The translations under genes were made by a program, and so were the position numbers. Shown here one piece after another: positions 54,406 to 63,362 of a DNA stretch of 64,000 nt; position 1 is the stretch's first letter, and each line of letters begins with the position of its first letter. The DNA lies in NCBI RefSeq assembly GCF_019266065.1, contig NZ_LPNR01000132.1, positions 124,001 through 188,000 on the forward strand, given 5' to 3'. The DNA is from Nocardia sp. MH4 (GTDB taxonomy: Bacteria > Actinomycetota > Actinomycetes > Mycobacteriales > Mycobacteriaceae). The notes beneath the pieces were generated by a model that saw only the letters and a program-made list of their open reading frames with translations, made no database searches and had not been told where the DNA came from.

Positions 54406-55212
54406 TCAGCGGTGGACCGCCGGGCGCCAGCGCAGGGCGCGGCGTTCGAGCAGGCGCACGATGGAGTCGGTGGCAAGGCCGAGCAAGCTGTAGATCACCA
54501 GGCCGAACACCACGATGTCGGTGCGCAGGAATTCGCGGGCGTTGTTGACGACGAAGCCCAGACCCGCGCTCGCGTTGATCTGTTCGGCGACGATCAGCGA
54601 GAGCCAGGCGATGCCGAGGCTCTGCCGCACGCCGACCAGGATCTGCGGCAGCGCACCGGGCAGGATCAGCAACCGCAGCCGCTCGGCCAGGCCCAGTTGC
54701 AGGGCGCTGCCGAGCTCGAGCAGCTTGGGATCGAGCTGGCGGATGCCGGCGAAGGTGTTGAGGTACAGCGGGAAGAACACGCCGAGGGCGATCAGATAGA
54801 CCTTCGGTTCCTCACCGATACCGAACCAGATGATGAACAGCGGGATCAGGCCGAACAGCGGGATGGTGCGGATCATCTGCAACGGCGGATCGACCGCGTA
54901 CTCCCCGATCTTGCTCAGTCCGGCCAGGACGCCGAGAACCAGCGCGAGCACCGCGCCCAGGACGAAGCCGTAGAGCGCGCGCTGGCCGGAGACCAGCAGT
55001 GCGTCCCCGAGCTGGCCCGACTGGAAGGTCTCCAGCCCCGCGTCGAAGACGACCGAGGGCGCGGGCAGCTTCTTGGCCGGGATCCAGCCGCTGCTGCTGC
55101 CGATCTGCCAGACCAGCAGCAGCACGATCGGCGAGAGCGCGCGCAGGAAGCCGGAGCGGCGGTACAGGGGTATCCGTCGCTCGTCGGTCTCGGTGGGGCT
55201 CGCCAACAGCAT
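54406..55212 (-). CDS. ssuC: ABC transporter permease, sulfonate/taurine type
   Basis: 268 residues, six membrane helices. The inner-membrane coupling motif lies in ELGSALQLGLAERLRLLILP, and SLGIAWLSLIVAEQI is typical of SsuC. First gene of the permease-ATPase-binding protein cluster. Confidence 0.9.
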   Translation of the reverse strand: MLLASPTETDERRIPLYRRSGFLRALSPIVLLLVWQIGSSSGWIPAKKLPAPSVVFDAGLETFQSGQLGDALLVSGQRALYGFVLGAVLALVLGVLAGLSKIGEYAVDPPLQMIRTIPLFGLIPLFIIWFGIGEEPKVYLIALGVFFPLYLNTFAGIRQLDPKLLELGSALQLGLAERLRLLILPGALPQILVGVRQSLGIAWLSLIVAEQINASAGLGFVVNNAREFLRTDIVVFGLVIYSLLGLATDSIVRLLERRALRWRPAVHR

Positions 55213-55257
55213 TCGTGCATGGTGCCCGGCCGCACGGGTCGCCCGACAGGGTTCGAA

Positions 55258-55680
55258 TCAGCTCGAGGATTTCTCGGCCCTGGCCGAGATCTGCTGGACG
55301 GCCCAGCCGTTGCCGTCGGGATCGCTGAAGAAGACGAAGCCGACATTGTCGAGCGGATGCGGTGTCGGCCTGGGGTTCTGACCGAGGGATTGCACGTCGG
55401 TGACCTCGACGCCGCGGGCCACCAATTCGGCGTGCGCCCGCTCGATATCGGGCACCACCAGTTGCAGGCCTTTCAGCGAACCGGGCGGCATCTCGGGCAC
55501 CGCGCCCTTGCCGATGACGATCGAGCAGCCCGAACCCGGCGGGGTGAGCTGCACGATGCGCACGTCCTCGGAGATCACGGTGTCGTGGTCGACGACGAAG
55601 CCGAGCCGATTCGCGTAGAAGTCCTTGGCCCGGTCGATATCGGAGACCGGCACGATCACGACTTCCAGGGTCCAGTTCAC
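55258..55680 (-). CDS. VOC (glyoxalase-like) protein
   Basis: 140 residues; paired beta-alpha-beta-beta-beta modules. EVVIVPVSDIDRAKDFYANR opens the fold and FVFFSDPDGNGWAVQQ closes it. Metal-ligand His/Glu positions are not clearly conserved, so enzyme activity is open. GTG 55680 behind GGGAGG. Confidence 0.85.
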   Translation of the reverse strand: MNWTLEVVIVPVSDIDRAKDFYANRLGFVVDHDTVISEDVRIVQLTPPGSGCSIVIGKGAVPEMPPGSLKGLQLVVPDIERAHAELVARGVEVTDVQSLGQNPRPTPHPLDNVGFVFFSDPDGNGWAVQQISARAEKSSS

Positions 55681-55764
55681 GAGGTGCCTCCCGAGGGTGG
55701 TTCGGTCACGCGGTGGTGCCGAGTCTGCCACCGGGAGGGCCGAGATGCGGGCCGAACAGGCTGT

Positions 55765-56412
55765 TCACGGCCTGCGCTCCCAGCGCCAGGCGTATTCGCC
55801 GGCGGCGGGTGGTGGACCGGGCAGGTCCCCCTCGGCGGTCATGCCGTCGAGCAGCAGGGCCAGCACGCGCTGCCGCAGCTGGGCGGTGCGCACCGGGTCG
55901 GGCATCGTGACCGCGGCGCACGCTTCCAGCAGCAGCCCCACGTCCTGGGGATCGAAGTCGGCGCGCAGTCGTCCGCTCGTGTGAGCCCGGCGCACCAGCT
56001 CCGCGCTCACTTCGCCCGAGTGGATGACGTCGGGCAGCATCGACTCGTCGGGAGTGAAGGTGCCCGCGAGCTTGACCGTCAGCGAGTGCACGTCGGCCTC
56101 CACCACGCGTTCCAGGAAGCCGACGAATCCGCGCCACCCGTCCGGATCTTCCAGCGCCGCATCCGCTTCGGCGTTGAACCGGCGCAATCCCTCGTGACAC
56201 AGCGTGCGCAGCAGCACCTCCTTGCTCGGATAGCGCCGGTAGAGGGCGCTGATGCCGACGCCCGCGCGTTCCGCGACAGCCGCGATCGGCGCGGTCGGAT
56301 CGTCGAGGAACACGGCGCGGGCGGCGTCGAGGATGAGGCTGTCATTGCGCGCGGCTTGCGCCTTGCGGCCCGACAGGCGGGGCTGAGCTGCGGTTTCGGT
56401 CTGCTTGGGCAT
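55765..56412 (-). CDS. TetR family transcriptional regulator
   Basis: 215 residues. HTH: IAAVAERAGVGISALYRRYP. C-terminal helices with a SetR-like GLLLEACAAVTMPD region. Divergent from the epoxide hydrolase; two palindromes in the 88-bp gap suggest it represses both. Confidence 0.9.
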   Translation of the reverse strand: MPKQTETAAQPRLSGRKAQAARNDSLILDAARAVFLDDPTAPIAAVAERAGVGISALYRRYPSKEVLLRTLCHEGLRRFNAEADAALEDPDGWRGFVGFLERVVEADVHSLTVKLAGTFTPDESMLPDVIHSGEVSAELVRRAHTSGRLRADFDPQDVGLLLEACAAVTMPDPVRTAQLRQRVLALLLDGMTAEGDLPGPPPAAGEYAWRWERRP

Positions 56413-56432
56413 GAATCCAGACTACCACTTGA

Positions 56433-56484
56433 AACGGAATGATCCGTTCTGCTACGGTTGAAACAGAACGAAGCATTCCGTTTC
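56433..56484. promoter_or_regulatory. TetR operators before the epoxide hydrolase
   Basis: AACGGA-N4-TCCGTT (56433-56448) and GAAACAGAA-N7-TTCCGTTTC (56460-56484, one mismatch). Both contain the GAAAC-GAA half-site or its complement and lie in the divergent gap. Confidence 0.7.
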
Positions 56485-56500
56485 ACAACAAGGAGTCGAC

Positions 56501-57646
56501 ATGACCGCCACGGCCACCATCACCCCCTTCCGCATCGACGTGCCCCAGGCGAAGCTCGACGACCTCGCCGCTCGCCTGCGCGGCGCGCACTTCCCGGACG
56601 AGCTGCCCGGCGTCGGCGACGCCTACGGCGTCCCGGCCGAGCGCGTCCGCACTCTCGCCCAGTACTGGCTCGAGGAGTTCGACTGGCGGGCGCTGGAATC
56701 CGAGCTGAACGCCTACCCGCAGTTCACCACCGAGATCGAGGGCGAGAACATCCACTTCCTGCACATCCGGTCCTCGCGGCCCGACGCGACGCCGGTGATC
56801 CTCACCCACGGCTGGCCGGGGTCGATCCTCGAGTACATCGACGTGATCGCGCCCCTCACCGAGCCGGAATCGGCCGAGGATCCGGCCTTCCACCTGGTCA
56901 TCCCGTCGCTGCCCGGCTTCGGCTTCTCCGGCCCGACCCGCAGCACCGGCTGGAACCGCTACCGCACCGCCCGCGCCTGGGCGGAACTGATGGCGCGCCT
57001 GGGCTACGAGCGCTACGGCGCCATCGGCAACGACGGCGGCTCGATGGTCTCCCCCGAGCTCGGCCGGATCGCGCCCGAGCGGGTGCTCGGCGTGCATGTC
57101 ACCCAGCTGTACTCGTTCCCGTCCGGCGACCCGGCCGAGTTCGAGGGCCTGTCGGAAGCTGATATGGCCGCGCTGGCGCATCTGCAGTGGTTCCACGAGA
57201 ACAAGATGGCCTTCAACACCCTGCACAGCCAGCAGCCGCAGACCCTGGCCTACGCCCTGGCCGATTCGCCGGTCGGGCTGCTCGGCTGGAACGCCCAGCT
57301 GTTCGGCGAGTCGATCGACGCGCGATTCGTCGTGGCGAACATCGCGCTGTACTGGCTCACCGGCACGTCGGGCTCGTCGCTGCGGTTCTACTACGAGGAC
57401 GCCCACGCCACCGAGCACCCGACCGAGCCGACCACGGTTCCTACCGGGCTGGCCATGTTCGCCGGTGACTTCCAGTCGATCCGCCGGTTCGCCGAGCGTG
57501 ATCACAGCAATATCGTCAGCTGGAACTCCTACGACACCGCCGCGGGCAGCGGCGGCGCGAACGACGCGGCCGGGCACTACGCCGCGCACGAGGCGCCCGA
57601 GGTGCTGGTCGGCGACATCCGCCGATTCTTCGCCGGCCTCGCCTGA
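56501..57646 (+). CDS. epoxide hydrolase
   Basis: 381 residues with the N-terminal EHN domain (IDVPQAKLDDLAARLRGAHF) then an alpha/beta-hydrolase. Oxyanion HGWPGS, nucleophile Asp in IGNDGGS, and the terminal His in GHYAAHEAPE. Opens epoxides to diols. ATG 56501. Controlled by the divergent TetR. Confidence 0.93.
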   Translation: MTATATITPFRIDVPQAKLDDLAARLRGAHFPDELPGVGDAYGVPAERVRTLAQYWLEEFDWRALESELNAYPQFTTEIEGENIHFLHIRSSRPDATPVILTHGWPGSILEYIDVIAPLTEPESAEDPAFHLVIPSLPGFGFSGPTRSTGWNRYRTARAWAELMARLGYERYGAIGNDGGSMVSPELGRIAPERVLGVHVTQLYSFPSGDPAEFEGLSEADMAALAHLQWFHENKMAFNTLHSQQPQTLAYALADSPVGLLGWNAQLFGESIDARFVVANIALYWLTGTSGSSLRFYYEDAHATEHPTEPTTVPTGLAMFAGDFQSIRRFAERDHSNIVSWNSYDTAAGSGGANDAAGHYAAHEAPEVLVGDIRRFFAGLA

Positions 57647-57665
57647 TTCGGCTTCGGTGCCGCGG

Positions 57666-57692
57666 CCCACGCTCCCCTCATCGGCGCGTGGG
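57666..57692 (+). terminator. epoxide hydrolase terminator-like hairpin
   Basis: CCCACGC (57666-57672) pairs with GCGTGGG (57686-57692), 20 bp after the stop. An overlapping palindrome TGGGTCGCGACCCA follows. Confidence 0.5.
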
Positions 57693-57750
57693 TCGCGACC
57701 CATTCGAATCATGCACCAGCGCAGTGTTATACGCGCACCAAAGAACGCAA

Positions 57751-58899
57751 TCAGTGATGCTCGTGCAATTCACCCCAGGCCGGGAAGGGATCGGCGAAGC
57801 CGGCCCACCCGGCCGGACCCGCGGCGAACTCCGCGTCGGTGAGCAGCGCGGCATCGAGTGCGCGCCGGACCGCGGCCGAGTCCAGGCGCACGCCGATGAA
57901 CACGATCTCCTGGCCCGCGGGCACTTCCAGCGACGACCACCACGCGCCCGGCTCGAAGGTCAGGTTCGGCCCGGCCTGCGACCAGATCGCGGCCAGCTCG
58001 GGACGACTGGCGATCCAGCAGAAGCCCTTGCTGCGCAACATCCCCCGCAGTCCGGCCAGCGCGTCGGCGAGCCGGTCCGGGTGGAACGGCCGGTCGGCGG
58101 TGTAGGTGAGACTACTGATCCCGTATTCCTCGGTCTCGGGGGTGTGGCCGCCGGCCAGCTCCTCGGCCCAGCCCTCGGCCTCGGCGGCCACCACCGGGTT
58201 GTAGCGGCCGGTGGCGAGCACCTCGTCCAGCCCGACCACCCCCTTCTCGGTGCGCAGCACGCGCGCCCTCGGGTTGAGCCTGCGGACGGTCGCCTCGACG
58301 GTGGCCGCGGCGTTCGCGCTCACCAGGTCGGTCTTGTTGATCAGCAGGACGTCGGCGAATTCCACCTGATCGACCAGCAGATCCGCGATCGTGCGGGCGT
58401 CCCCCTCGCCCGCTTCGAGTTCGCGCTCGGCCAGCGCCTGCCCCTTGACCAGCTCGGCCAGGAAGGTCGACGCGTCGACCACGGTCACCATGGTGTCCAG
58501 ACGCGCGAGGTCGCCGAGGCGGAACCCGTCCTCGAACTCCCAGTCGAAGGTCGCGGCCACCGGCATCGGTTCGGAGATGCCGGTGGACTCGATCACCAGC
58601 TGGTCGAACCGGCCGTCGCGGGCGAGCCGGGCCACGGCCTCGATCAGGTCCTCGCGCAGCGTGCAGCAGATGCAGCCGTTGGTGAGCTCGACCAGTTTCT
58701 CCTCGGTCCGGTCGAGATGTCCCTGGCCCGCGACGAGCGCGGCATCGATGTTGACCTCGCTCATGTCGTTGACGATGACCGCCACCCGGCGGCCCTCCCG
58801 ATTGGCGAGGATGTGGTTGAGCAGCGTGGTCTTGCCCGCGCCGAGGAAGCCGGACAGGACGGTGACGGGCAGGTGCGCGAGGGGGGCGGAGTTGATCAC
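57751..58899 (-). CDS. CobW/COG0523 GTPase (zinc metallochaperone type)
   Basis: 382 residues. GTPase motifs GFLGAGKTTLLN, then NGCICCTLRED carrying the CxCC metal motif, INKTDLV and a C-terminal CobW_C domain ending in HEHH. Family members deliver zinc or another metal to client enzymes. GTG start 58899; a Zur-like box begins 8 bp upstream, so it should be made under zinc shortage. Confidence 0.9.
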   Translation of the reverse strand: MINSAPLAHLPVTVLSGFLGAGKTTLLNHILANREGRRVAVIVNDMSEVNIDAALVAGQGHLDRTEEKLVELTNGCICCTLREDLIEAVARLARDGRFDQLVIESTGISEPMPVAATFDWEFEDGFRLGDLARLDTMVTVVDASTFLAELVKGQALAERELEAGEGDARTIADLLVDQVEFADVLLINKTDLVSANAAATVEATVRRLNPRARVLRTEKGVVGLDEVLATGRYNPVVAAEAEGWAEELAGGHTPETEEYGISSLTYTADRPFHPDRLADALAGLRGMLRSKGFCWIASRPELAAIWSQAGPNLTFEPGAWWSSLEVPAGQEIVFIGVRLDSAAVRRALDAALLTDAEFAAGPAGWAGFADPFPAWGELHEHH

Positions 58900-58906
58900 G
58901 AGTTAA

Positions 58907-58921
58907 TGATAATGGTTTTCA
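58907..58921. promoter_or_regulatory. putative Zur box
   Basis: TGATAATGGTTTTCA reads in reverse as TGAAAACCATTATCA, a 7-1-7 palindrome with 5 of 7 positions paired, close to the actinobacterial Zur pattern TGAAAATNATTTTCA. It overlaps the probable promoter of the CobW-type gene. Confidence 0.6.
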
Positions 58922-58982
58922 TTTGCTGTTTGCGGGCGGGGTCCGGCGAACCGGGCGCCGGTCGTAGGGTTGGAGGGTGAAG

Positions 58983-59825
<843 letters not shown>

Positions 59826-59940
59826 CGTGGCGTCGCGAACTTGTCGGTGGGCAGGTTCATACTGAACTCATCGCACCCACCACCGGCTCCAACGACGCAG
59901 CCGGCGAGAACAACGGAGTTCGCCTCGGGCGCGACGACTT

Positions 59941-60663
59941 TCAGCCGACGACGAACGCGTCGCGCAACGGCTGCGACGGGTCGATCCTGACTCCGTTGAA
60001 CCGTGCGTGCGCCGTGGCGAGCGCCGAGATGCTCTCGGCCAGATAATCGACGAATCGTTCCACCGGCATCGCCGAGACCTCGCGCTGATTCGCGCCGAGC
60101 CACCAGTCCGTGGCCGAGGCCACCGCGCCGAAAATCGAATAGTTCACCAATTCGATGCCGGCCACGTCGATCGATTCGGTGGGCAGCAGACCGGCGAAGA
60201 ACTCCGCGGCCCGGCGCGCCGATTGTCTGGCCGCGACCAGCGCCCGTTCCGTTTCCTTGGCCTGCTGGCTGAAATGGCTGTGCAGCATGAACCGGAAGAC
60301 GTTCGGGTGCTCGGAGACGACGGCCACGTATTCGGCGGCCGCGCGTCGCACCAGGTCGGCGACGGAATCGTCGGTGAGGTTCACCCCACTGAGCACCCGT
60401 TCCCACAGCATGTCGCGGACCCGGTCCACGATCGCGTTGTAGAGATCGGTCTTGTCCTCGAAATGGCGGTACAGCTTCGGCTTGGCCGCACCGGCTTCCT
60501 TGGCGATATCGCCCATGCTGACATCGGGGCCGACCCGATCCAGCGCGCGGAACGCAGCGTCGACGAATTCGATCCGGACCTGCACGCGATGTTCGCGCCA
60601 CCGCTCGGTCCGCGCGTCGACACGACGGACCGGCTCGTCTGCCTTCCGGTAACCGCGCGTCAC
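59941..60663 (-). CDS. TetR family transcriptional regulator
   Basis: 240 residues. HTH: VSMGDIAKEAGAAKPKLYRH. A long N-terminal arm is basic, and the C-terminal part has WWLGANQREVSAMPVERFVD. Divergent from the methyltransferase gene; palindrome 60715-60727 lies between. The 115 bp toward thiD holds nothing recognised. Confidence 0.9.
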   Translation of the reverse strand: MTRGYRKADEPVRRVDARTERWREHRVQVRIEFVDAAFRALDRVGPDVSMGDIAKEAGAAKPKLYRHFEDKTDLYNAIVDRVRDMLWERVLSGVNLTDDSVADLVRRAAAEYVAVVSEHPNVFRFMLHSHFSQQAKETERALVAARQSARRAAEFFAGLLPTESIDVAGIELVNYSIFGAVASATDWWLGANQREVSAMPVERFVDYLAESISALATAHARFNGVRIDPSQPLRDAFVVG

Positions 60664-60714
60664 GGTCAGCAGCTTATTGGCGCGGTCGGCCCGGGTGCTG
60701 CGCGGGGCGACTTT

Positions 60715-60727
60715 TGCCGGACCGGCA
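60715..60727. promoter_or_regulatory. operator candidate in the TetR/methyltransferase gap
   Basis: TGCCGGACCGGCA is a perfect 13-nt palindrome, 52 bp from the TetR start and 76 bp from the methyltransferase start. Confidence 0.4.
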
Positions 60728-60802
60728 ATCTTTCTTGCGGGTTTTCGCCCGGTGCCCGCACCATCGAATCGTCTACGCGTCCGCCGACCGACAGGAGCCC
60801 CG

Positions 60803-61429
60803 ATGACCGAGACCGCGCCGACCGCCGAACAGTTCTGGGAGGACTTCTACCGCGAAAGAGACCAGATCTGGACCGGCAATGCCAACAAGACCCTGGTCAG
60901 CGAGGTCGCCGGGCTGACGCCGGGCACCGCGCTCGACCTCGGATGCGGCGAGGGCGGCGACGCCATCTGGCTGGCGAAGCAGGGCTGGCAGGTCACCGCC
61001 GTCGACGTCTCCGCCACGGCGATGGAGCGGGGTGCCCGGCACGCGGCCGACGCGGGCGTGCGGATCACGTGGGAGCGCCACGACTTGCAGACGAGCTTCC
61101 CGGCGGGCACCTTCGACCTGGTCTCGGCGCAGTTCCTGCACTCACCGGTGGAACGCCCCGACGAGCGCGCGACGATCCTGCGCAAGGCCGCGGCCGCCGT
61201 CGCCCCCGGTGGCGTGCTGGTGATCGGCAGCCACGCGCACTGGCCGACCTGGGTCACCACCCCGCCGCACGACGTCTCCTTCCCGACGATCGAGCAGATG
61301 CTCGCCCAACTCGACCTCGGCCCCGAGTGGCAGGTGGCGACCGCGGGCCTGCTCACCAGCCCGTCGACGAGCCCCGACGGCGTCGAGGGCGAACGGGCCG
61401 ACAGCGTGCTGCGCGTGCGCCGCGGCTAG
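60803..61429 (+). CDS. class I SAM-dependent methyltransferase
   Basis: 208 residues. SAM motif I ALDLGCGEGGDAIWLA, motif II VTAVDVSATAMERG, and FDLVSAQFLHSP. Resembles methyltransferases of the tellurite/thiopurine type; substrate unknown. ATG 60803 after AGGAG. Confidence 0.88.
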   Translation: MTETAPTAEQFWEDFYRERDQIWTGNANKTLVSEVAGLTPGTALDLGCGEGGDAIWLAKQGWQVTAVDVSATAMERGARHAADAGVRITWERHDLQTSFPAGTFDLVSAQFLHSPVERPDERATILRKAAAAVAPGGVLVIGSHAHWPTWVTTPPHDVSFPTIEQMLAQLDLGPEWQVATAGLLTSPSTSPDGVEGERADSVLRVRRG

Positions 61430-61436
61430 CGGAGGG

Positions 61437-61943
61437 TCAGCCGCCCCGGGTACCCGCTTCGGCTTTCGGCACCGCGTCGCCGTTGCTTCGTCGCGACAGC
61501 ACATAGAGCGCCCACATGACGATCGGCAGGAGGATGTCGGTCCACAGCGGGATCCCGATGTTGTACGGCTTGGTGTTGTCCTCGGCCACCCAGAAGTAGA
61601 CGTGCCCGGCCGCGTCGCCCCAGTACTGGATGGTCAGGACGACGATCGCGCACAACCAGAAGTGGCCGCGGTACCAGTAGGCCATGATGCCGACCACACC
61701 GATGGCCAGGTCGCCCATCGCGTTCTCCCATTGGAAGCCGCCGTCGCCCCGCGTGTAGCCGATCTGCTCGGCGACCTGGGCGCCGTCGAAGATGTGGGCG
61801 GCGGCGCCGAGAACCGAGGCGACCCCGACGACGGCCACCATCCACCAGACCATGTGGATGTCGGCCGCGGGTCGACCGGGCTGACGCCGGCTCTGTACGA
61901 ACCCGCCGACGAGGGCGACGAGTACCGCGATGACGGTAGGCAT
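61437..61943 (-). CDS. DUF6790-like membrane protein
   Basis: 168 residues with about four helices. The segments AAAHIFDGAQVAEQIGY and AMGDLAIGVVGIMAYWYRG resemble DUF6790 proteins. ATG 61943 has GGAGG at 7 nt. Converges with the methyltransferase gene (7 bp apart). Function unknown. Confidence 0.8.
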   Translation of the reverse strand: MPTVIAVLVALVGGFVQSRRQPGRPAADIHMVWWMVAVVGVASVLGAAAHIFDGAQVAEQIGYTRGDGGFQWENAMGDLAIGVVGIMAYWYRGHFWLCAIVVLTIQYWGDAAGHVYFWVAEDNTKPYNIGIPLWTDILLPIVMWALYVLSRRSNGDAVPKAEAGTRGG

Positions 61944-62078
61944 CCGAGCGCCTCCATGCCTCGAGTCGAACACTGTTCGAGCAGGTAGACGAGCTTTTCC
62001 AGTGTACCCTCGCGGATCCCCAGCAACCTCCCAGCTCGGTCCCAGCTGGGTGGCAGCGCCGCCGTCGAGGGTGGTGGC

Positions 62079-63362
62079 ATGACCCAGACCGAGGCCGAGC
62101 CACAGCCCACGCAGAGCAGCCGCGCGCCGGTGCTCGACGTGGTGATACCCGTCTACAACGAAGAAACCGACTTGGGCCTGTGCGTACGCAGGCTGCATGC
62201 CTACCTACGGGACGGATTCCCGTTCACCGCCCGGATCACGATCGCCGACAACGCCAGCACCGACGCCACCCTCGAGGTGGCGCGGCTGCTGGCCGACGAG
62301 CTCGACGGTGTCCAGGTGCTGCACCTGGACGCCAAGGGCCGGGGCCGGGCGCTGCGCGCGGCGTGGGCGGGATCGGACGCGGCGGTGGTCGCCTATATGG
62401 ACGTCGACCTGTCGACCGATCTGAACGCGCTGCTGCCGCTGGTCGCGCCCCTGGTGTCCGGCCATTCCGACCTGGCGATCGGCACCCGGCTCGACGCGTC
62501 GTCGCGGGTGGTGCGCGGCCCCAAGCGCGAGATCATCTCCCGCTGCTACAACCTGCTGCTGAAAACCACACTGCGGGCCCACTTCTCCGACGCACAGTGC
62601 GGGTTCAAAGCGGTGCGCACCGATGTCGCCCGTGAACTGCTCCCGCTGGTGCGGGACGGGGAATGGTTCTTCGACACCGAACTGCTGGTCCTGGCCGAGC
62701 GCGCCGGGCTGCGTATCCACGAGGTGCCCGTCGACTGGATCGACGATCCCGACAGCCGGGTCGATATCGTCGACACCGCCCGCAAAGACCTGCGCGGTAT
62801 CTGGCGGCTGACCAGGGCGCTGGCCACCGGCGCGCTCCCGCTCGACGAACTGCGCGCCGCCGTCGGCCGCGAGCCGCTGGTGGCGGGCGTGCCGCTCGGA
62901 ATGATCGGGCAGCTGGTGCGTTTCGCGATCGTCGGCGTGACCTCGACGCTGGCCTACATCGTGCTGTATCTGCTGCTGCAACCGCTGCTCGGCGGGCAGG
63001 GCGCCAATCTGGTGTCGCTGCTGATCACCGCGGTGGGCAATACCGCGGCCAACCGCGCCTTCACCTTCGGTGTGCGTGGACGCGGTGACGCGATGACCCA
63101 TCAGTTCCAGGGTCTGGCGATCTTCGGTTTCGGGCTGGCGATCACCAGTGGCTCGCTGTTCGCACTGCATCGCTGGGCGCCCGACGCCCCCGTCGTGGTG
63201 GAGCTCGGCGTGCTGGTCTTCGCCAATCTCGTGGCGACACTGGCCCGGTTCGTCGGACTGCGCTGGGTGTTCCGGCATGCCGGCTCCGACCGCGCGGTGG
63301 CGGAACCAGGGCCCGATGTCGTCCTGCGCGCCGCGACGGACACGGTGGAGGCGCGCCGATGA
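62079..63362 (+). CDS. GT2 glycosyltransferase fused to GtrA domain
   Basis: 427 residues. N-terminal family-2 glycosyltransferase: DVVIPVYNEETDLGLCVRRL, the metal motif YMDVDLSTDL and DAQCGFKAVR, as in polyprenyl-phosphate sugar synthases. C-terminal part (about 285-410) has four membrane helices of the GtrA type (RFAIVGVTSTLAYIVLYLLL). Probably makes polyprenyl-P-sugar at the membrane for the next gene. ATGA overlap with it. Confidence 0.93.
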   Translation: MTQTEAEPQPTQSSRAPVLDVVIPVYNEETDLGLCVRRLHAYLRDGFPFTARITIADNASTDATLEVARLLADELDGVQVLHLDAKGRGRALRAAWAGSDAAVVAYMDVDLSTDLNALLPLVAPLVSGHSDLAIGTRLDASSRVVRGPKREIISRCYNLLLKTTLRAHFSDAQCGFKAVRTDVARELLPLVRDGEWFFDTELLVLAERAGLRIHEVPVDWIDDPDSRVDIVDTARKDLRGIWRLTRALATGALPLDELRAAVGREPLVAGVPLGMIGQLVRFAIVGVTSTLAYIVLYLLLQPLLGGQGANLVSLLITAVGNTAANRAFTFGVRGRGDAMTHQFQGLAIFGFGLAITSGSLFALHRWAPDAPVVVELGVLVFANLVATLARFVGLRWVFRHAGSDRAVAEPGPDVVLRAATDTVEARR

